Below, one piece after another: positions 61,750-64,000 of a DNA stretch of 64,000 nucleotides. Origin of the DNA: Comamonadaceae bacterium OS-4 (GTDB taxonomy: Bacteria; Pseudomonadota; Gammaproteobacteria; Burkholderiales; Burkholderiaceae_C); contig AP026970.1 in NCBI GenBank assembly GCA_027924025.1, positions 2,564,501-2,628,500 on the forward strand, written 5' to 3'. Numbering within the stretch: position 1 is the stretch's first letter; the number at the start of each line of letters is the position of its first letter. A model generated the notes under the pieces. That model did not search any database. It was given only the letters and a program-made list of their open reading frames with translations, and had not been told where the DNA came from. Made by a program: the position numbers and the translations under genes.

Positions 61750-61768
61750 ACATTGAAAGGGCGTTGAT

Positions 61769-62899
61769 ATGAGCAAGTTGGTAGGTTTGGTCGGCTGGCG
61801 CGGCATGGTCGGCTCAGTGTTGATGGATCGCATGGAACAGGAAAAGGATTTCGACTTGATCGAACCGCTGTTCTTCTCCACCTCAAACTCGGGTGGCAAA
61901 GCACCGGCTTGGGCCAAAAACGAAACCACGCTGCAAGACGCTTTCAACATCGATGCCCTGAAGCGTTGCGAAATCATCATTTCCGCACAAGGCGGCGACT
62001 ACACCACCGAAGTGTTCCCCAAGCTGCGCGCAGCCGGCTGGAACGGCCATTGGATCGACGCAGCCTCCACGCTGCGCATGGAAAAAGACGCCGTCATCAT
62101 TCTCGACCCGGTCAACATGCCCGTCATCAAGGACGCGCTGGCCAAGGGCGGCAAGAACTGGGTGGGCGGCAATTGCACCGTGAGCTGCATGCTGATGGGC
62201 GTGGGCGCACTTTACAAGGCTGGCTTGGTCGAGTGGATGAGCACTCAGACGTACCAGGCAGCATCCGGCGGCGGTGCCCAGCACATGCGCGAGCTGCTGA
62301 CCCAATACGGCACCCTGAACGCGGAAGTCAAAGCCCTGCTCGACGACCCCAAGAGCGCGATTCTGGAAATCGACCGCAAGGTCATCGCCAAGCAGCGTGC
62401 CCTAACCGGCGCAGAAACCGCCAACTTCGGCGTGCCACTGGGCGGCTCCCTGATTCCCTGGATCGACAAAGATCTGGGCAACGGCATGTCCAAGGAAGAG
62501 TGGAAGGGCATGGCCGAAACCAACAAGATTCTGGGCATGGGCGAAGGCTTCGGCAGCTCCGCCATCCCCGTGGATGGTTTCTGTGTGCGCGTGGGGGCTA
62601 TGCGCTGCCACAGCCAGGCCCTGACCTTCAAGCTAAAGAAGGACGTCCCCGTGGCCGACATCGAAGCCATGATCGCCGCCGACAACCAGTGGGTCAAAGT
62701 GGTGCCCAACACCCGGGAAGCCACCATCCAGGATCTGACACCCGTGGCAGTAACCGGCACCATGACGATTCCTGTGGGCCGCATTCGCAAGCTGGCCATG
62801 GGGCCTGAATACGTGGGCGCCTTCACCATCGGCGACCAGCTGCTGTGGGGCGCTGCCGAGCCTCTGCGCCGCATGCTGCGCATCTTGCTGGACGCGTAA
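61769..62899 (+). CDS. asd: Aspartate-semialdehyde dehydrogenase
   Basis: The 376-residue NADPH-dependent enzyme makes aspartate semialdehyde, the branch point to Lys and diaminopimelate, Thr, Ile and Met. It has [17 protein letters not shown] at the NADP site, the catalytic Cys in [16 protein letters not shown] and the substrate His in [18 protein letters not shown]. Its length and the RCHS segment match the gammaproteobacterial-type enzyme. AAAGGG precedes the ATG. Confidence 0.96.
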   Translation: MSKLVGLVGWRGMVGSVLMDRMEQEKDFDLIEPLFFSTSNSGGKAPAWAKNETTLQDAFNIDALKRCEIIISAQGGDYTTEVFPKLRAAGWNGHWIDAASTLRMEKDAVIILDPVNMPVIKDALAKGGKNWVGGNCTVSCMLMGVGALYKAGLVEWMSTQTYQAASGGGAQHMRELLTQYGTLNAEVKALLDDPKSAILEIDRKVIAKQRALTGAETANFGVPLGGSLIPWIDKDLGNGMSKEEWKGMAETNKILGMGEGFGSSAIPVDGFCVRVGAMRCHSQALTFKLKKDVPVADIEAMIAADNQWVKVVPNTREATIQDLTPVAVTGTMTIPVGRIRKLAMGPEYVGAFTIGDQLLWGAAEPLRRMLRILLDA

Positions 62900-62908
62900 C
62901 AGAGAGTT

Positions 62909-62937
62909 ACGCTTCGTTGTCGCAAGGCAACAAGCGT
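62909..62937 (+). terminator. Hairpin after asd
   Basis: ACGCTT (62909-62914) pairs with AAGCGT (62932-62937) and GTTG (62916-62919) with CAAC (62928-62931), with one bulged C. There is no T-run, so rho-independent termination is doubtful. The stretch from here to 63104 holds no gene, only AT-rich DNA that could include the fimV promoter. Confidence 0.45.
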
Positions 62938-63104
62938 CACAGCGACAATAGGGCCTCTGGACCGGCTTTGGAAGTTAAGCGCTTCCTTAGCTTGTCTGCC
63001 TAAGATATTGATGTTAAGGTACTTTTTTGTTTTCTAGCTCAGGCCTAGGCTTGGCAAATGAGAAGTACATCGCAGCTCCCCCCTGAGCACCGGAGGCCTT
63101 TAAA

Positions 63105-64000
63105 TTGATCGTTAAGTCACATCGTTGGCAAAGGACGGCTGTCGCAGCTGCATCTTTCGCGCTGCTCAGCTTGTCGGGATCCGGTGCGCATGCGCTTTCA
63201 CTCGGGCGCCTGACGGTGCAGTCCGCACTCGGTGAGCCCTTGCGAGCCGAGGTGGAAATCCCTGAGATCACAGCCGAAGAGGCGTCTTCGCTAAAGGCAG
63301 CGGTGGCCCAGCCCGAGGCTTTCACCGCCGCCGGGCTGGAGTACAGCCCTGCCCTCACCAGCTTACAAGCCAGACTGGCCCGCCGGGCAGACGGCAAAGC
63401 CTACTTGCGGCTTACCAGCGACCGCGCCGTCAATGACCCCTTCGTGGACCTGATTCTGGAAGCCACCTGGTCCTCCGGTCGCATTGTGCGCGACTACACC
63501 TTGCTCCTGGATCCACCGAGCCTCAAGAAGACGGCGCCTGCACCGACGCTTGCGCAAATCGCTCCAGCCCCCTCGGTGCCTGCAGCGACCCCACAGCCAG
63601 CTCCCAGACCAAGCACTGAGGCGCCAGTGCGCCCGGCGCCTGCTCCCCGGGCACTGCCGCCAGTGGCGGCAACGCCGCCAGCAGCCAAAACCCCTGATGC
63701 TGAGAATGGCCGTATTACCGTGAAATCTGGCGATACCGCCAGCAAGATCGCCATCGCCAACAAGCCCGCAGGTGTTTCGCTGGACCAGATGCTGGTCGCC
63801 CTGCTGCGCTCAAACCCGGATGCTTTTGTGAACGGCAACCTGAACCGGGTGCGCGCCGGCGCGGTCATGGCCCTGCCCGGAGCACAGGAGGCCACCAGCA
63901 TCTCTACGGCAGAGGCCAGCAAAACCGTGGTGGCTCAGAGCAAAGATTTCAACGATTTCCGCCGCAATTTGGCAGGTAGCGTTCCACAAGCCAATGTCAG
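63105..64000 (+). CDS. fimV: FimV-like peptidoglycan-binding protein (3' partial)
   Basis: The frame runs off the window end. It starts at a TTG (IVKSHRWQRTAVAAASF) with GGAGG eight bases upstream. A signal peptide (about 8-29, ending AHA) is followed by the FimV N-terminal domain (LSLGRLTVQSALGEPLRAEV and RLTSDRAVNDPFVDLILEATW), a long Pro/Ala linker (about 130-200) and a LysM module (RITVKSGDTASKIAIAN, about 205-260). FimV-type proteins bind peptidoglycan and organise type IV pili and polar signalling. The order asd-fimV is common in betaproteobacteria. Confidence 0.92.
   Translation, partial: MIVKSHRWQRTAVAAASFALLSLSGSGAHALSLGRLTVQSALGEPLRAEVEIPEITAEEASSLKAAVAQPEAFTAAGLEYSPALTSLQARLARRADGKAYLRLTSDRAVNDPFVDLILEATWSSGRIVRDYTLLLDPPSLKKTAPAPTLAQIAPAPSVPAATPQPAPRPSTEAPVRPAPAPRALPPVAATPPAAKTPDAENGRITVKSGDTASKIAIANKPAGVSLDQMLVALLRSNPDAFVNGNLNRVRAGAVMALPGAQEATSISTAEASKTVVAQSKDFNDFRRNLAGSVPQANV

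Noticed and set aside
1..64000. tRNA and rRNA genes
   Set aside because: I looked for T-arm strings such as GGTTCGAATCC and for cloverleaf pairing and found none on either strand, though a tRNAscan run would be more reliable.

Overview
The window is about 60% GC bacterial chromosome from a betaproteobacterium of the order Burkholderiales, most likely family Comamonadaceae (Rhodoferax/Acidovorax/Polaromonas-like). This rests on gene neighbourhoods and protein character: mdh - HpcH-like lyase - acnB divergent from gntR-sdhCDAB-sdhE-gltA; lysR-leuC-entericidin-leuD-leuB-asd-fimV; rpsP-rimM-trmD-rplS; orn-M48 protease-pterin dehydratase-rsgA; and a BPSS1780-type membrane protein. It looks like core chromosome. 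I see no insertion sequence, prophage, CRISPR array, rRNA or tRNA gene.

Layout. 1-5.2 kb: the 3' part of a Rieske oxygenase gene, a DMT exporter, a rhodanese-like sulfurtransferase and an orphan CHASE-PAS histidine kinase. 5.2-12.5 kb (minus strand): a GDT1/TMEM165-type metal exporter behind a strong match to the yybP-ykoY manganese riboswitch, and a tetR-outer membrane factor-adaptor-RND efflux operon with a palindromic operator. 12.5-21.4 kb: a dienelactone hydrolase-ZIP transporter-small protein operon, a chemoreceptor, polA, thrB and a membrane protein. 21.5-27 kb: a phosphate-scavenging block (PhoA-type and PhoX-type phosphatases) with Pho-box-like direct repeats. 27-38.8 kb: uvrD, guaC, a hydroxyacid dehydrogenase, a small patch of unrecognised genes (about 32.0-33.3 kb), a DEAD-box RNA helicase, orn, an M48 protease, a pterin dehydratase and rsgA. 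38.8-45.4 kb: a CobD/CbiB-like protein, a Nudix hydrolase, the S16-RimM-TrmD-L19 operon, a GNAT enzyme, and a Pit transporter with its DUF47 partner. 45.5-57 kb: the TCA-cycle block. 57-64 kb: leucine biosynthesis, asd and the start of fimV.

The most unusual signal is a short (about 55 bp) interspersed element with two potential hairpins. I find nine good copies and three weaker ones in 64 kb. Several lie inside or at the ends of protein-coding genes: polA, uvrD, the efflux adaptor and outer membrane factor, the HpcH-like lyase, leuD, the pterin dehydratase and an orphan ORF. Every genic copy is read in the same frame for its orientation, so the element contributes a recurring peptide, start codon, stop codon or ribosome binding site. 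This resembles the protein-coding palindromic elements of Rickettsia.

A second candidate is a 33-codon leader ORF, apparently leaderless, ending Ile-Ile-Ser-Lys-Thr-Thr-Thr-Ile-Lys-Gly. It sits just upstream of asd, the branch-point gene for Thr, Ile, Lys and Met synthesis, and is followed by hairpins, which suggests attenuation control.
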